In this document: piece by piece, positions 10,336-22,193 of the stretch
Layout of the letters: each line of letters opens with the position of its first letter
How positions within the stretch are numbered: position 1 is the stretch's first letter
Source: Lingula anatina
Lineage: Eukaryota > Brachiopoda > Lingulata > Lingulida > Lingulidae
Direction: 5' to 3'
Assembly: GCF_001039355.2 (NCBI RefSeq)
Contig: NW_019775397.1
Coordinates: 275,507-339,506, forward strand
Length of the DNA: 64,000 nucleotides
Position numbers and translations under genes: made by a program
Notes under the pieces: generated by a model
The model's input: the letters and a program-made list of their open reading frames with translations, nothing else
What the model was told of the DNA's origin: nothing
Databases searched by the model: none

Positions 10336-12536
10336 TCACTGCTGTTTGTTACTTGATGTGAGGCCACTGAACCAAGATGACACAGCAGTTTTGGCTGAAG
10401 AGAAAGCTCCACCTGAAGTGAAAATCATATGAAATGTTTAATTAATTATTTACAATTTGAAAGTATTCCATAGTCCACTTGGCATTAGAATTAGAATTAA
10501 GGCAATTAGAAAACAAATTTGGAAGAACAGTAAGAAAACAATAAAATGATAAATGAAAGATGATTTGATTACTTTTTGGTGAAATAAAAATTACCAAACT
10601 TGGTTTGCACCAAAATGCTCCAAATAATTTTTCTCTTTTCTTTTGGTGCACAATAACAGTCAAAGTCTCACATAAATAAATACATAAATGTTATTTCTCT
10701 TCAACGCTGATGAAGAAGAGACATGTTACTTTTGGTTGGTTTGAATTATGCACACTAGCTCCATCTATCTAAGTACAGTATTGGTCAAATCATATTTCAT
10801 TTCAAATAATGAAAATTTCCTTTCAACCTTTATGCTCAAGCCAACTTACCCACTGCCTTCCCTGTGTTGCTGACAGCAGCATTCACCTTCTTGCCCCGCT
10901 CACTACTTTGAAGGCTTCTGTATAACAGAATACATGATGTCATTATTAAAATATATGTTACAACACAATACAATGCCAATCAATACAATGCTTTATACTT
11001 CTGTATAATACTGTGTGATATCTAGCTTTACTGCCCTACAAGCCTCTGTATACCAGAAAACATGGTCTTCAACAATAAAATACAATACAATGAATGTACA
11101 AATCAAATACAATTACAATACAAAACAATACAATACAAAAAATTTAATTTTTTCCATTCAATAAGATAACTTGCTTTACCTATTGCCCATAACAGAAAAG
11201 ATCATGTCATCAACAACATGTATAATACTAATACACATGAAATATTGTATACAAAACAACACACTACTGTAGATTATGAAGCAAAACAATATAAATCATC
11301 AGACAAAGTGATATGAAGCATTTTACCTATCTTCCATGCTTCATGTTTTCAAAATTCATGTACAAATTAAAAAAAAAATACTGAGCAAAGGTTTTGACAC
11401 CAACACAGCACTCATACTTACGTGGCAACTTTAAGCCTCATGTCAGCTATGTTAAAACTTCCCTGGAATGGGTGTCTGCAAAAAACAAGAACTGGTTGTC
11501 AATTTATATCTGTAAAGAAAGCTGGCAAATCAGGTTTGACTTTTACAAGATTCCCCTTAATTGATCACTTATGTGGTAATAAAAACGTGTTTGATTAACA
11601 CAGAGAACTAAGAGATAAAAATATACCGAGTCTATTTCACAAAATAATGTCTTTACTTATAAACCGAAGTTTCAGTCTACACAGACCCGTGATGAAACAG
11701 TAAAAGTCCAAGTATTAATATTTTAAAATATATTGCATCCATTATATGACTAAAAAAGTTTGAGACAATTAGTGCCTCTATTTTATTAGGCTACTGTATA
11801 CTTATCCCTAGAAGTAAAAGTCAATTGAAATTTTGGGTTTCAAAATTCAAAACACTTACCAAGAGTCTTTGTTTCTTCTGTGTACCCCATCTCTTGTGTG
11901 ACACCTAATTACCCTCCCACACCCCCCACTCCACGTCCTCAAACCTGTGACTGTGGCTTACCCTGCATCTAGAGCATCTCCCCCCCCACCACCTCACCCC
12001 ACCCACGTCCCCCAAACCTGTGCCTTACCCTGCATCTAGAGCATCAATCTCTGGATGCTGTCCTGTTGTCCACACTTTGTAGTTGTGGGTTGTCTTGAAG
12101 GCATTCACAAAGTGGAGGTTGAAATCTTCCAGCTGTTTTTGTTCTGCAATATGATATGTTATAACACTATGATAAATAATGGAATGGGATATGAAACAGG
12201 TTATAATTTGTAAACTCTGTTTCTCTCCTTCTCTCTCACACAAACAATCACACACACAAAAACACATGCACACTGACAGACACTCTCTTTCAGTTTCTCC
12301 TCCACACTTTATTTTATATCGCTCTTATGCACACTGAGACATAAACATTTCTCTCTTTCTCACACACTCAGGCTCCACACAACTTCACACACATATACAC
12401 TCTCTCTTTCTTTATCTTACACACACAAACACACACACCTTTCTCATTCTCTATTTTTCACTTTCACAAACATACACACACACATTCGCTTTCTTTCACT
12501 CTCTCAAACACATGTTCACATACACACACACACATG

Positions 12537-12581
<45 letters not shown>

Positions 12582-12607
12582 GACACACTCTCTCTCTCTC
12601 TCTGTAC

Positions 12608-12661
<54 letters not shown>

Positions 12662-13575
12662 CTATAGTCTATAACCTACCTCCTTTCTGTACTGTGGCCA
12701 GCAGTGACATGAGGTACACCTTGAACTGTACCCTGACCCACTCATCACCACCTTCCCAGCCTGGAGACACACAATACAGTATTACTATTACTTCATGTCA
12801 CAGAGTTATCACTGTCCATATTACATATGTATATCATTGTGTGAATCATTTATTCAGTGATTTACAGTAGGTACATCTAATAAAATAGGAGATTATGACA
12901 CAGCTGAGAAGAGCTTTGTCATGACCCAAGCCCAGTATCTAATTTTAATTCTTCTTTAAGCCCCATTCATAAATATTTCAATTTCCAGTTCTGAATTTAA
13001 GTGTTATCTCTAAAAGGAAATCAACTTCTGATACTCATATTTTTACATATTTATTTTATTTTCCAAATTCTTATGTTTACTTATCTGTATACACATGATC
13101 ACCAGATGTGGATAAAAGATAGTCCAACATCTGACACAGTAGTGAGTTTTAGACATTTGGTAACCTCAAGATAAAAGATTTGAAGTTTCTAAGAAAATTT
13201 AAAACAAATTTTAAACAAAACTCCCTGCTCTCAGTATCACCAATACTTGCCTCAGCTCCCGTCTCTACTCCCTTCCCTCACCCCTCTACCAGCATGCATC
13301 CACACCCCACTCCCACCCACCCCCTCCCCCTCTTACCTAGCTCTAATTCCTTAAATCCTGACTTACTGGTTCCATCTAGATAAGCATCCGTGCTGTCTCC
13401 TTCCACAGTTTTCAGGAGATAATCAGCAAACCTCAGGTCTGCAGTGGACAGGGCCAGCTGTCTCTTCAGTTCACTGTCATGGATTGTGATCTTGCTTTCC
13501 TCGGTCTGGGGAGGATTACAAAAAAATCATTCTCTCTCATTCTCTCTTTTTTTTTTTTACTGTAGTAGCTATGGG

Positions 13576-13626
<51 letters not shown>

Positions 13627-16600
13627 TTATTTATTATGGTTATCAACAAAAATCAAGTTTTCTGCAAATTTTTCTCCAACTAGTCTTCATGACTTAAGTT
13701 GGTGTAAATTATTACAGACAGGTTTAAATCAATTATGAAAAAGTCATGATTTATAACAAGTTATATATAGTTTTCATTAAAAACTTAAGATTTGAAAGGC
13801 ATTTCAGAAATACATGAGATAGATATCTTTTACATTATTTTCTACATACCTCAACAATGACATCAGTGAGATGCTTTTTCTGCCTGAATAAAACATTTGT
13901 AGCACCAATCACAAAGCTTCTTACATTCACCTCCTCTAGTAAATCCAAAAATTGTAACGAGAGATATGGATGGCAGAGAGAGCCCTGGAAATATTTAAAA
14001 AGCCAATCAAAATAAATCTTGCATAATATTTGCCTTCAGCATTGATTTCCAATATTTAATGAAAGTTGTTTTTTTAAATTAAATCTAAGTCTTACCAAGG
14101 CATACCAGACAAACACAAGCAGTACTAGTGGAATTAAAAGTCGAGTCATAGGCCTTTTTCACATTGAGCTCATTTTGGTGTAAAAATATTTAGGACAGGA
14201 TCTAAGAAGTTATATACTCCCTTTTACAAAATCTATCACAGCTGTTAATAAGCCCCAATCAAAGTACCAATCAAACTAAATCTGATTAACTGGCTATGTT
14301 AAGTACAGAGGCTCCATTTGGGTGATTTTCTTACATGACAGCCACACGACTAAGTTGTCAATTTCCCCAAGTATACTGATACAGATATATGTATTGATCG
14401 ATGTGAAAAAGGCAGAAATTTACCTTTGTGAATATAGACAGAGGAAATCCGCATTCATCCACCACAAAGTTTATGGGGGACATGGGGCGTACTTTAACCT
14501 TTAGCCTTGTGGGGCTGTTTGGGCTTTCTGGTTCCTCACGCCTCTTTACCCAGTCAACACTTGAGCTGAAGGCTAGACTAAAACTCTCCCTCAACTTAGC
14601 ACTAATGTTACTGCTTGTAGATTTATCAGAGCTAACACTATCACTGTGAATAAGTTCTGGCTTTGATTTCGCATCAGTGCCTGCCGAGGCATCCTTTTCT
14701 TCCCCATCTTGTTTAGTGTGGTTGATTTCAGCTACTTCATCCGAAGGTTTGCGAAATATCACATTTCTCTTGTTTCTCATTTTCTGCGAGGCTGCTGCGG
14801 CAGTAGCCATCGCTGTCATGAAAACTCCATCCTCTGACGTTCCACGCTCGATGTTGATCTCCTGTGGCTCCTCCACCTTTGTACCCAGAAATGTCCCAGA
14901 ATTCTCGGGTGTCGCCTGATGGTCTCCACCTTTTTCCTCGGCCTCGTCTTTAATTTGTAACATGGATCTATCCTCATTCCACGAAAAACAGTTGTCTTCT
15001 GAATCTATCTGTCGCAAACTTTCTGGGGAATCCAGATCCTCCAAACCCTGCAGATCCATGTTGCCTTCTATGCTATCATCCATCCTGTATGATTGGTTCT
15101 GTACTGGGCTCACTCTAGTAATGGCCTCTATATTTCCTAAAGGATCAGGACTCGGGTCCTTTGTGGGTGACTCTTCGAGAATGCTGGAGTCTGTGTACAG
15201 CTTGTCGTGGGTTTGTAAATTTTCCTTGTGGGTGATAGATTCTATGTTTAGTGGGTTCAAATCAGGTGCTTTATCATGTGCCCAAGTGTGGTGTCTGTGT
15301 TGGTGGTCAGTGTCCACCTTCTGGTCAGCAGCAGTGTCCCAACCAGACTGATTACCACTGGTGGCATAATAGTCATCTACAATGTGCAAAGGATCACTTG
15401 CTGCTCGGACTCGGTCCTCCATGACAGACGTTTGACCACCATTTTTAACCCCTTGACTCCTATTATTTTTTGAAACTGATTCCATGGATTTGGAATGTAT
15501 CTGCGTACAGTCCACTGAGATTTGGCCATAATGATCTTCTTTCCAATCTATATCACTCTTTGAGGCAGACTGACCTTCACCTGGTGACCTTTCATCACGA
15601 CCTTCACCTGGTGACCTTTGACCCACATCAGACTGACCTTCACCCGGAGACCTTTGGCCTTCTAACACAGGAGCAACAGCATCACTTTCACTACTTTTGG
15701 ATTTCAGATTGATTTCTGGAGAATTTTTAGAATCTCGGTATTTTATTTCCAGGAATTCCTCCCCACTGTCGTCTGCCTCAGCACTTGTAGAGTGGAGTGT
15801 TGGAGAGACTTGCCTGTGCTTTGTATAAGTAGCCGCTTCCTTCAGACCACACTCAACCAGCCCTAAATAGTGAAGAAAAATGCTTAAAGCTTGTTGACAA
15901 CCTCAAATATTTCTGTAAAGAAGAGAGCACTCAAAAAATTGGTTTAAGTTTTATCCAAAGCACTCGTTATTAATTGTCCAATATCTTTAAAAAAAAAAGA
16001 ACAGAGTGACCCAAGTTACAAAACTTTCAAAGATATGAACAATAAAACTTTTCACTACCCTTTCACTCAAAACCAGTCACTCAAAACCAGGTAAATGAAT
16101 ACTTGATTTTTTTTTTACACATATTTCAAGCACTGGTACAGCTCTGTATTTCATGTGGCAACCTTTCAAACTTAAAACTATAGCATATATCAATAATATA
16201 CTACTGTACATACTGCAAGCTGCAGTACAGACAGAGCGACTTAAAGCCAACCTCTCAGAATTTAACCTGTTTGTGACCTGGGATCTCTCTGCACTGTACA
16301 AACAGTTAAAATTGACGAGTAAATCTAACTGCTATGAAAAAAGGTGACACCACAGGCTAATTAACCCACCAGGAAATAGTGACAGCAGGGACAAGATGAC
16401 ACTGCAGAGCATCTTGACAGGTGACATGTAGAACAGGACTTTCCTCTCCAGCAGGACAAGCTTGAACAACACCAGGATCTTATATCTGTACATCAGGACC
16501 ACGTCACGCGCAGACAGACCTGAAGAATAATATCCATCCATTTGAAATCAAATACAGATAGAAGCTTTAAAAGGACAGAGAAACAAAAATACTCCTAAAT

Positions 16601-19600
16601 CTGAGAGAGAGTGTGACGTTAAAGTGTGTGTGTGTGTGGGGGGGGGTATGAGAGAGAGAAAGAGAGGGGAGAGGGAGAGGGAGAAAGAGAGGGAGAGGAG
16701 AGGAAGAGAGAGGATTGGGGAGAGTGACAGAGAAAGAGAGAGATGGGGTGGAGGCACTGGGAAATGAATAGGGGATGAGAGAGAAAAAAAGCAAGACAAG
16801 GAAGAAAAGGAGAAAAATAGGGGAGATCAGAGAGAAAGTGATTGACCCACTACCATTTCCTTACCTACAAACACTCTAGATCCATCTATGGTGCAAGGCT
16901 CCAAGCAAGCATTAAGATGTTTGTAGGTGTCCTCTAGCAGTGAAACAATGGTGAAGTCTCCCTGATCAAAGTAGGCATGGGTGATCAGCTCCAGCTTGCT
17001 CTGGAGAATGCTGTACAGGGGCTGTCAATATATAAGTGACAATAAATAATATTTTTTCTTAAATAATGATGACAAAAATGTTGTTAACTCTGACCTTCCA
17101 CTGTCCATATCCAAAAGTCAATCAAGACAAATAATCAACTTGAAGGTCCTTTGAGGAAGGGTTGAAATGGCATGGCTCAAAGGCACAAACCACATTAAGA
17201 GCGCATTCTCAACGAATTAAGCCAAGCTTTACAAAGCCGGTGACCTAAAAATGGCGGACGTACATGAAAGAAAAACCGCCTAATCTTTTAATAGTCTCTC
17301 CGCCTNGAAACAGTTAATAACTTTTATGATGAAAAACGGGGAAAAAAAATCAAGTTAAGGCTGGACAGGTAAATGAATCCGCCCACACTCACCAAAGTTG
17401 ACAGCACACAAACTGACTTCTGCACTGTGCTCCTGGTGACATCTGCAGTGCGGTTTACTAAGTGCTGCAACATAGGATAAGAAAATGGTTCAAAATATGA
17501 AAAGGAACACTCAAAATATTATACAACATCAGGGATGTGATTGACTTGGGGCTGATGAGGGGGAAGGGTGGGGGGCTGAAAACTGACCATGTTGTGCAAT
17601 TATCCCAGAAAAGGTTTAAAACTTATTTACAAAGGCAGTTAAAAAAACCTGAAAATGGGGAAAAAAACTAAAAAAATCACATTCCTGTAAGAAGGGAGGG
17701 AGGGTCCTGAAAACTGACAATGATGTGCAATTAATCCGGGAAATTAATGAAACTAAGTTTTAAAAATCCAGTTTAAAAAAAACTGAAAAATTCACATCCC
17801 AGTAAGATGTTGAAGGCATTTGTCCCAACTTAAAGCAATAATAACTCTTCGTTTGAGATTCAAAATTCCGCATGAAATACATCGTAAACAACACATGGAA
17901 ATATATTCTATTGTATTTTAACTCTAAAACGGCCGTTATTGTAGTAAAACTAAAATCTGTGCTTGTCAATAGGGCTTTCGATGCTTTTCTTCCCGGTCAT
18001 CAAGGCATTCGTTGCTAATGACATAATGGTGTCACGCGGATTCTCGCGTTCATTCAAGACCAAAATAACATATGGCACCAAACGTATTAATGCAGATGCA
18101 GACTAAGTTGCGAATTTTTGTACAGTGCGTCGGATAACGAAAAGCCCAGAATGGCACACATTGTGGATATTAATGAATTTTTAACAAAAAGACGAATATA
18201 TCTCATGAATCTTATATAGTGTTGTTGTTGTCTGCTTTTCCCGCGGTTTTAAGTAGGTCAACAGTGACTATGCGATGTCAGAGAGAGATCCGTCATCAAA
18301 CAAAAAAAAACGCACGTTTAGGAAAAAAACCCTGGATTAACTTTGAATGCAGGAATGGGGTCGCTGACCATTGGTAAGTATGGGAAAATTGTCCTTTACT
18401 CCAGGAAAATCCAATTTTTGGCCAAAATGAAGAGTTATTATGACTTTAAAGGAAATCTACTCCCTGAAGAAAATAACTTATTTAATACTTTTACTTTTCT
18501 TCTATTTCTTAATATTTACCAGTAACTTATCATGACGTATGTTCCCATGTGGAAATGTCTTTGAAAATATTTCAGTGTGAACCAGAGTTGATTTTTTATG
18601 TTTCCAGCCAATTTGCATAGGTTAACTGACTGCATGCTACCTCAGCAGCTAATGTGATTATATGACATGAGACACATGGTGAACATCTTGCAGTTATTCT
18701 TATAACAGTGTGTTGCAAACCTTCTGTAGCACATGCAACCAATTCAATTATGTACAACAATATCAAGCATATGTCACAGCATTCCATCTAATCAATTTTT
18801 TTAATGTTTAGTTTTTTATTTTTATTTTGTTCAGAAAATGTAGTGAGAACTCACTGTGGCATCAATCTGTCTGTAACATGACACTCCATACACTGTGTCA
18901 TTTCTTCCTCCCTGTGCCTTCAGATGGAAAAATATGGTGTCTGAAAATATAGCAAACAGACATATTATATTATTATACAGACATTGGATGTATACACAGA
19001 TGTTGATTTAGACAGTCTACAAATATGAACGTGTATAATGTTAAATTAAGTGCCATTAGATATCAAAGAAATCACAGTACAAGTAGCAAAAAAAATTGAC
19101 TCTTTATCACATGGGATGCAGGGGCGGATCCAGAGATATTTTCTGACAGTCTTCCAAATTATCTTTGTTAATTTGTCCTCAATTTTGACCGTCTTCCGAC
19201 AGAAAATATTAGATACCCGTCAATGTAAACTTAAAAATCTGACCGTCTTCCGGAAGACCCAGAAGACGGCCTAAATCCGCCCCTGGGATGTAATTATTTT
19301 TGTTAAAGTATGCCTTACACATACATTTGAAATGCGTAAACAGGCTGTAAAGCTACTTATACATATTTCCTTATCTGTGCTTTTAAAATGACAAAACCCA
19401 TCAAATAAAAGAACCTTATGGTGCAAAACATCAAATTTAAGTGCAGGGATGAGTTGAAATAATTATTTATGAACAAGTATGAGAAAAAAGTTTTAAAATA
19501 ACAATTAAATTTTGAGCAAAAATCCCCATATAATATAAAATACATCTTGCATAAGTGTGTATAAAAGGGAGAATGCTTTTTAAGGACATACATATTATAA

Positions 19601-20180
19601 TGCTTATAGATGAAATATAAGGAGGGCAGCTTTGCCACAGTGGAGTTACCTTTCTCATAGTTGTGGGCCCCATCAGGCAGAGCTAGAGAGGGTAGATGTT
19701 TCCACTCATCAGGCACCTCATGGCTGTCTACTGGCTCTCCCTTTATCAATGGAGGGTAGGAATACTCAACCTGAAATAAGTTTTTTAAAAAAATAAGATT
19801 CAGAATCTGTAAATACAAATTTAAATCAAACAAAAAGAAAGACCTGAACTCTACACGAGTTTCCAAGACAAAATTTGGTCAGTAACACACAAGCACACAC
19901 ACACATGAAGAGAGAGAGTTGGGTTGCTGTAAATAGGACTGTATTTATTTTCCATTATCAGTATATTTGCATTAATTAAAAACGCCAAGTCTGTGAAAAA
20001 TTGCTTCTTTGCTTGCAACAATTATGATCAGAAGAATTAATAATCAATAAGACACTAAATATGTGCAAATTCGTGACATTGACTGAGGAGGGCTATCTAT
20101 ACCTGACACCCTTTCTTATGATGAAATCCGACCACTATCACGTGCAAGACTGGTCCGTCTGTGCTCTCTGATGCCGCCAT
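10336..20180 (-). CDS. AVL9: AVL9, late secretory pathway DENN-type protein, 14 coding exons
   Basis: AVL9 is a DENN-domain-related protein acting in late secretory transport and cell polarity. Coding exons in transcript order are 20180-20103, 19770-19650, 18940-18855, 17464-17393, 17021-16865, 16519-16370, 15862-14424, 13984-13850, 13505-13367, 12760-12680, 12143-12029, 11475-11422, 10917-10850 and 10412-10336. All have GT-AG borders and consistent phases, giving 923 aa with no stop. The start is ATGGCGGCATCAGAG. Conserved family segments include HVIVVGFHHKKGCQVEYSYP (residues 13-32), LPDGAHNYEK, KILVLFKLVLLERKVLFYMS (exon 6), SFVIGATNVLFRQKKHL (exon 8), TADLRFADYLLKTVEG (exon 9), FKTTHNYKVW (exon 11), HPFQGSFNIADMRLKVA (exon 12) and NTGKAVG. 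Human AVL9 is about 650 aa. The extra length lies in exon 7 (1439 nt), which encodes an acidic, Ser/Gln/Asp-rich, probably disordered linker of about 450 residues with a degenerate RSPGEGQ repeat. It lies head to head with PGAP3. Identification is very secure. Confidence 0.96.
11931..12048. repeat. partial duplication of AVL9 exon 11 end with its splice donor
   Basis: A stretch of about 45-50 bp is present twice: once as the real 3' end of exon 11 with its donor (about 11998-12048), and again at about 11931-11981. The shared core is CTTACCCTGCATCTAGAGCA with CAAACCTGTG upstream. The second copy therefore carries a duplicate donor-like site just inside the following intron, surrounded by C-rich low-complexity sequence. 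Confidence 0.7.
12218..12659. repeat. long (TC)n/(CA)n compound microsatellite
   Basis: About 440 bp of alternating CT-rich and CA-rich simple sequence in AVL9 intron 10. The purest stretches are near 12540-12580 and 12612-12658. Confidence 0.95.
13575..13636. repeat. (ATCT)n microsatellite
   Basis: A perfect tetranucleotide array in AVL9 intron 8, next to a short poly-T run. Confidence 0.95.
16603..16835. repeat. GA-rich low-complexity tract
   Basis: A purine-rich tract of GAGAGAGA, GGGAGAGG and a poly-G run, preceded by a short (TG)n, in AVL9 intron 5. Apparent Ser/Leu/Pro-rich reading frames on the minus strand are artefacts of this composition. Confidence 0.95.
17198..17305. mobile_element. 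half of a G2-related foldback element next to a single unknown base
   Basis: GCGCATTCTCAACGAATTAA..AAGCCGGTGACC then AAAAATGGCGGACGTACATG and AAAAACCGCCTAATC match the left arm layout of family G2. The single n at 17306 directly follows, so the missing arm may have been lost or collapsed in assembly. It lies in AVL9 intron 4. Confidence 0.5.
19119..19285. mobile_element. hAT-like MITE, family H1, copy c
   Basis: Ends CAGGGGCGGATCC ... AATCCGCCCCTG, flanked by GGATG on both sides (19114-19118 and 19286-19290). It is the best preserved of the three H1 copies and lies in AVL9 intron 2. Confidence 0.85.
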
Positions 20181-22193
20181 TTCGGTTGGTCTTCAGGTTC
20201 CGTGATAAATTTTGTCTCTGTTGCTCATCGGGCTTAAGGGGGGAGGGTGGTCATCCTTTTTTCTCAAACCGGATATAGAAGTGTAAATTGACGAGAAAGT
20301 TTGTAAGTTGCCATCCAATTGGACACTCGCTAAAAAAGGAACCAATCAGAGCCATGAAAACATCCGTGCGATATTATCATAGACCCATGCAAAACATTTT
20401 CCAGTGGCAAAAATATTCATTACTGCTGAGGGAACTGGTAAACAACTTATGGATAATATTTCATATAATTTCAAATCTATTTTATCCTAAGAAATTACTA
20501 GTTCTTTACATGCTGTATTCTGACATATTTTGCCCGAAAATAGAATCACGCCGGAAAATGCTGTTGGGCTTGCAATACAATATTTGTTTTAGCTTGCACT
20601 AATAGCTAATTCTTTAGAACTTTGGCGGGTTTTTAGAGAAAGTGAGTATCTCATTTAAGTAAGTGTCGCTTTATAAAAGCAGAAATTGAAGCTAATAGAA
20701 GTATTAAGATACATGGGCCTAGAAAATAGCCCCTAAAACGCCTTATAATTTCTCTTTCGTGTGGAAGGGTCGTGTACTAGTTTCGTTACGGGATTTCGAA
20801 AAGACCGCCGGTCCTCCCCTAAAACCGCCTTTGCGGTAGAATGCATAATTATAATTGCCAAGTGACCCGCAGTATGCTTGACTGATCCACAATTTGACCT
20901 TGTGTCAAGCTAAAAGAGTACGATTTCCAGTGGTAATTAGAGAATTGGTTAAGTGTATACAAATTCAGATTGCTTTATTGTTGCACGCTTTCACGTAAAA
21001 GCTACACATCTATCATGTATTGCTCTATTCCCCCATTAAGCATTATTCCAACTAAGTTAACATATATAGTTACTGTGCGTAGGACAACAGCATTGCAATA
21101 TTGAGCCTTGCATAACGTTTTGGGTGAAGTTGTTGCTGTTATAATATAGAGCAAAGGCTTGAGGTTTACTGATAGAAAAGGTCTGGGGGGTAAAGTAAAC
21201 ACTGTGTTTGTCAGGTGTGTTTGCACTTAAGTCCAGGGCTAATTTTACTGTTTCCTGTTGGACTTGGCCCCCTTTTGCTGGAATGAGTTGATTGCTTAAT
21301 CTGCATTTCAAATTAGAGTTGCAGATAGAGAATTCCACAGACATTAAATTTTAAACTAAAATGGGTTAAATGTGAAAACAACTGCTAGCTGTTGTAAGTC
21401 AAAGAGGGGGTAAAAACTCAAACCTAAAGGTTGTGGCAAGTTGGATCTTTTGTCGGTCAGGAGTGTTTCTTGTCTTCACACATCTTAAGCTATATAGTGG
21501 ACAATCGCTATGGACTTGGAAATTGTTTGTTCACTATATATTGTGTAAATATGTTGAGTGAAAAGGGATGGGCATTGCATAAGGGATTACTGGGGCATAT
21601 AAGCTCTTGTAGTTTACTGGTTTGTTCACTTTAGCAACGGAGGGGCAAGGTGCCAACATCGGCAAGAATGGGTTGAGCTTCATACTTGGCTTTTGCCATA
21701 TGGGGTGATTAACCCCGCAGTGTTAACAGAGTCCAGGAGTTTTAATGTTCAGATGACTTGGCTTGTGATACTGGGGAGGTTTTACGCTAGTCTTGGAAGG
21801 TGTAGAGGAACGGGTAAGTTGGGCAGAGTTGAGTAGTCGTGGTTGAAATGAGAACCTCTTCAATCTAGCCGCAAAGTAACAGGTTGGCTGCATTGCTAGA
21901 AGGAAATTTGTATTGGGTAAAAGGAGATAAGTTAATCAGTTGGGTCAAGTAGCATGGCCATTTCTTTGATAAAAATGCATGGTATATTTTTTTATATATG
22001 TAATTTAAATATTTGAATGTATTTATTTAATTTTTTCCATGCTACTACATATAACTATATCTATACTCTAAATGGGAGAGAACTACCAAGAATGTTGCTG
22101 TTTTTTTTTTTTTATTTATTTTTAATATACTGTATTCATTTCATGGCATTGATGATTGATTTCATTTTCTTTTTCTTCAGATATAGATGTGTC
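20181..22193. promoter_or_regulatory. shared 5' region between AVL9 and PGAP3
   Basis: About 2 kb separate the two divergent start codons. On the AVL9 side the start codon sits in AAATGGCGGC, a YY1-like motif common at animal promoters. On the PGAP3 side a polypyrimidine acceptor (TTTTCTTTTTCTTCAG, ending 22180) lies 13 bp before the ATG, so an upstream non-coding exon is likely. No other gene is seen in the interval. A shared bidirectional promoter is inference. Confidence 0.4.

Noticed and set aside
14428-15712. Several plus-strand open frames within 14.4-15.7 kb
   Set aside because: They are antisense to AVL9 exon 7, which has matching phases and splice sites on the minus strand.
16548-16799. 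Ser/Pro/Leu-rich minus-strand frames
   Set aside because: They come from the GA-rich low-complexity tract in AVL9 intron 5.
19357-19866. Long minus-strand frame around AVL9 exon 2
   Set aside because: Only 19650-19770 is AVL9 coding sequence; the rest is intron sequence read through both splice sites.
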